Shown piece by piece: positions 63,902 through 64,000 of a stretch of DNA of 64,000 nucleotides. The translations under genes and the position numbers were made by a program. The stretch is taken from contig NZ_NPGA01000019.1 of assembly GCF_002259485.1 (NCBI RefSeq), forward strand, positions 186,001-250,000, read 5' to 3'. The first letter of the stretch is position 1. Each line of letters opens with the position of its first letter. The notes beneath the pieces are model-generated. The model was not told the DNA's origin. It made no database searches and was given only the letters and a program-made list of their open reading frames with translations. The DNA comes from Rhodococcus sp. 14-1411-2a (GTDB lineage Bacteria > Actinomycetota > Actinomycetes > Mycobacteriales > Mycobacteriaceae).

Positions 63902-64000
63902 GGGCGTCTTCGGCGACTGCCATCACGCGCGCGAGGCGTCGGCGCGGCACCACCGCGGGCAGCAACATCTGCCACATCTCGGTCAGCCGCTGCTGTAGAT
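63879..64000 (-). CDS. C-terminal end of a TetR-family (butyrolactone receptor-like) regulator, partial
   Basis: The minus strand carries 39 residues before a TAG at 63879-63881, with MWQMLLPAVVPRRRLARVM as the main helix. This resembles the last helix of ScbR/ArpA-type receptors, which commonly end with an LLP block and a basic run. Most of the gene lies outside the window. Convergence with gblA supports a signal synthase and receptor pair, but the identification is tentative. Confidence 0.5.
   Translation of the reverse strand, partial: LQQRLTEMWQMLLPAVVPRRRLARVMAVAEDALIDWSDR

Noticed and set aside
1..64000. Insertion sequences, prophage, integrons or CRISPR arrays
   Set aside because: No transposase, integrase or phage protein was recognised and no regularly spaced repeats were seen. 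Gene order is conserved core-type.

Overview
The window is a GC-rich actinobacterial chromosome segment, packed with genes and without insertion sequences, prophage, CRISPR or rRNA. Protein sequences and gene order point to Rhodococcus or a close relative (Nocardiaceae). From proA to dnaG the order matches, from memory, the Mycobacterium tuberculosis block Rv2427c to Rv2343c: proA, MoxR/VWA pair, nadD, rsfS, gpgP, octT, degV, comEA, comEC, holA, rpsT, ATP-grasp/alpha-E/transglutaminase, PemK-like, lepA, trehalase, sulfate importer, cysteine genes, hemW, hrcA, dnaJ2, rsmE, phoH, ybeY, era, amidase, recO, uppS, smtB, zur, glyS, TPM protein, dgt, dnaG. The genus call is inference.

Layout. 1-5.0 kb: end of an aminotransferase, an M20 peptidase, an MHS-type transporter, a D-2-hydroxyacid dehydrogenase and an old-yellow-enzyme reductase. 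5.1-15.8 kb: proA, a MoxR ATPase with its VWA partner, then a tightly overlapping run nadD-rsfS-gpgP-octT-degV that joins NAD synthesis and ribosome silencing to two enzymes of methylglucose lipopolysaccharide synthesis, then comEA-comEC-holA. 15.8-23.6 kb: rpsT, the ATP-grasp/alpha-E/transglutaminase operon, an orphan PemK-like protein, lepA and a nitronate monooxygenase. 23.6-36 kb: a GH15 trehalase and two sulfur operons, subI-cysT-cysW-cysA (sulfate import, + strand) and sir-cysH-cysD-cysN-ferrochelatase (sulfate to sulfide, - strand). Both sulfur operons are preceded by a short, apparently leaderless open frame rich in Cys codons, which suggests cysteine-responsive attenuation. 36-50 kb: hemW, hrcA-dnaJ, rsmE, an alpha/beta hydrolase, phoH-ybeY-CBS protein-era, amidase, recO-uppS and a siderophore-binding lipoprotein behind an IdeR-like box. 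50-64 kb: smtB-zur, glyS, a TPM-domain protein, an ABC exporter with a two-component system, a YdcF protein, dgt, dnaG, tRNA-Asn, and finally an AfsA-family gamma-butyrolactone synthase gene convergent with what looks like the end of a TetR-type receptor.

Two themes recur. Many operons are joined by ATGA/GTGA/TAATG overlaps, so translational coupling is probable. At least a dozen first genes have a TANNNT-like -10 element ending 6-8 nt before an ATG or GTG with no Shine-Dalgarno sequence, which suggests leaderless transcripts. The most interesting signals are the two cysteine leader frames (26107-26196 and 35753-35845), a palindrome at 35892-35919, the butyrolactone signalling locus at the right end, and the glutamine-rich tail on the ATP-grasp protein.
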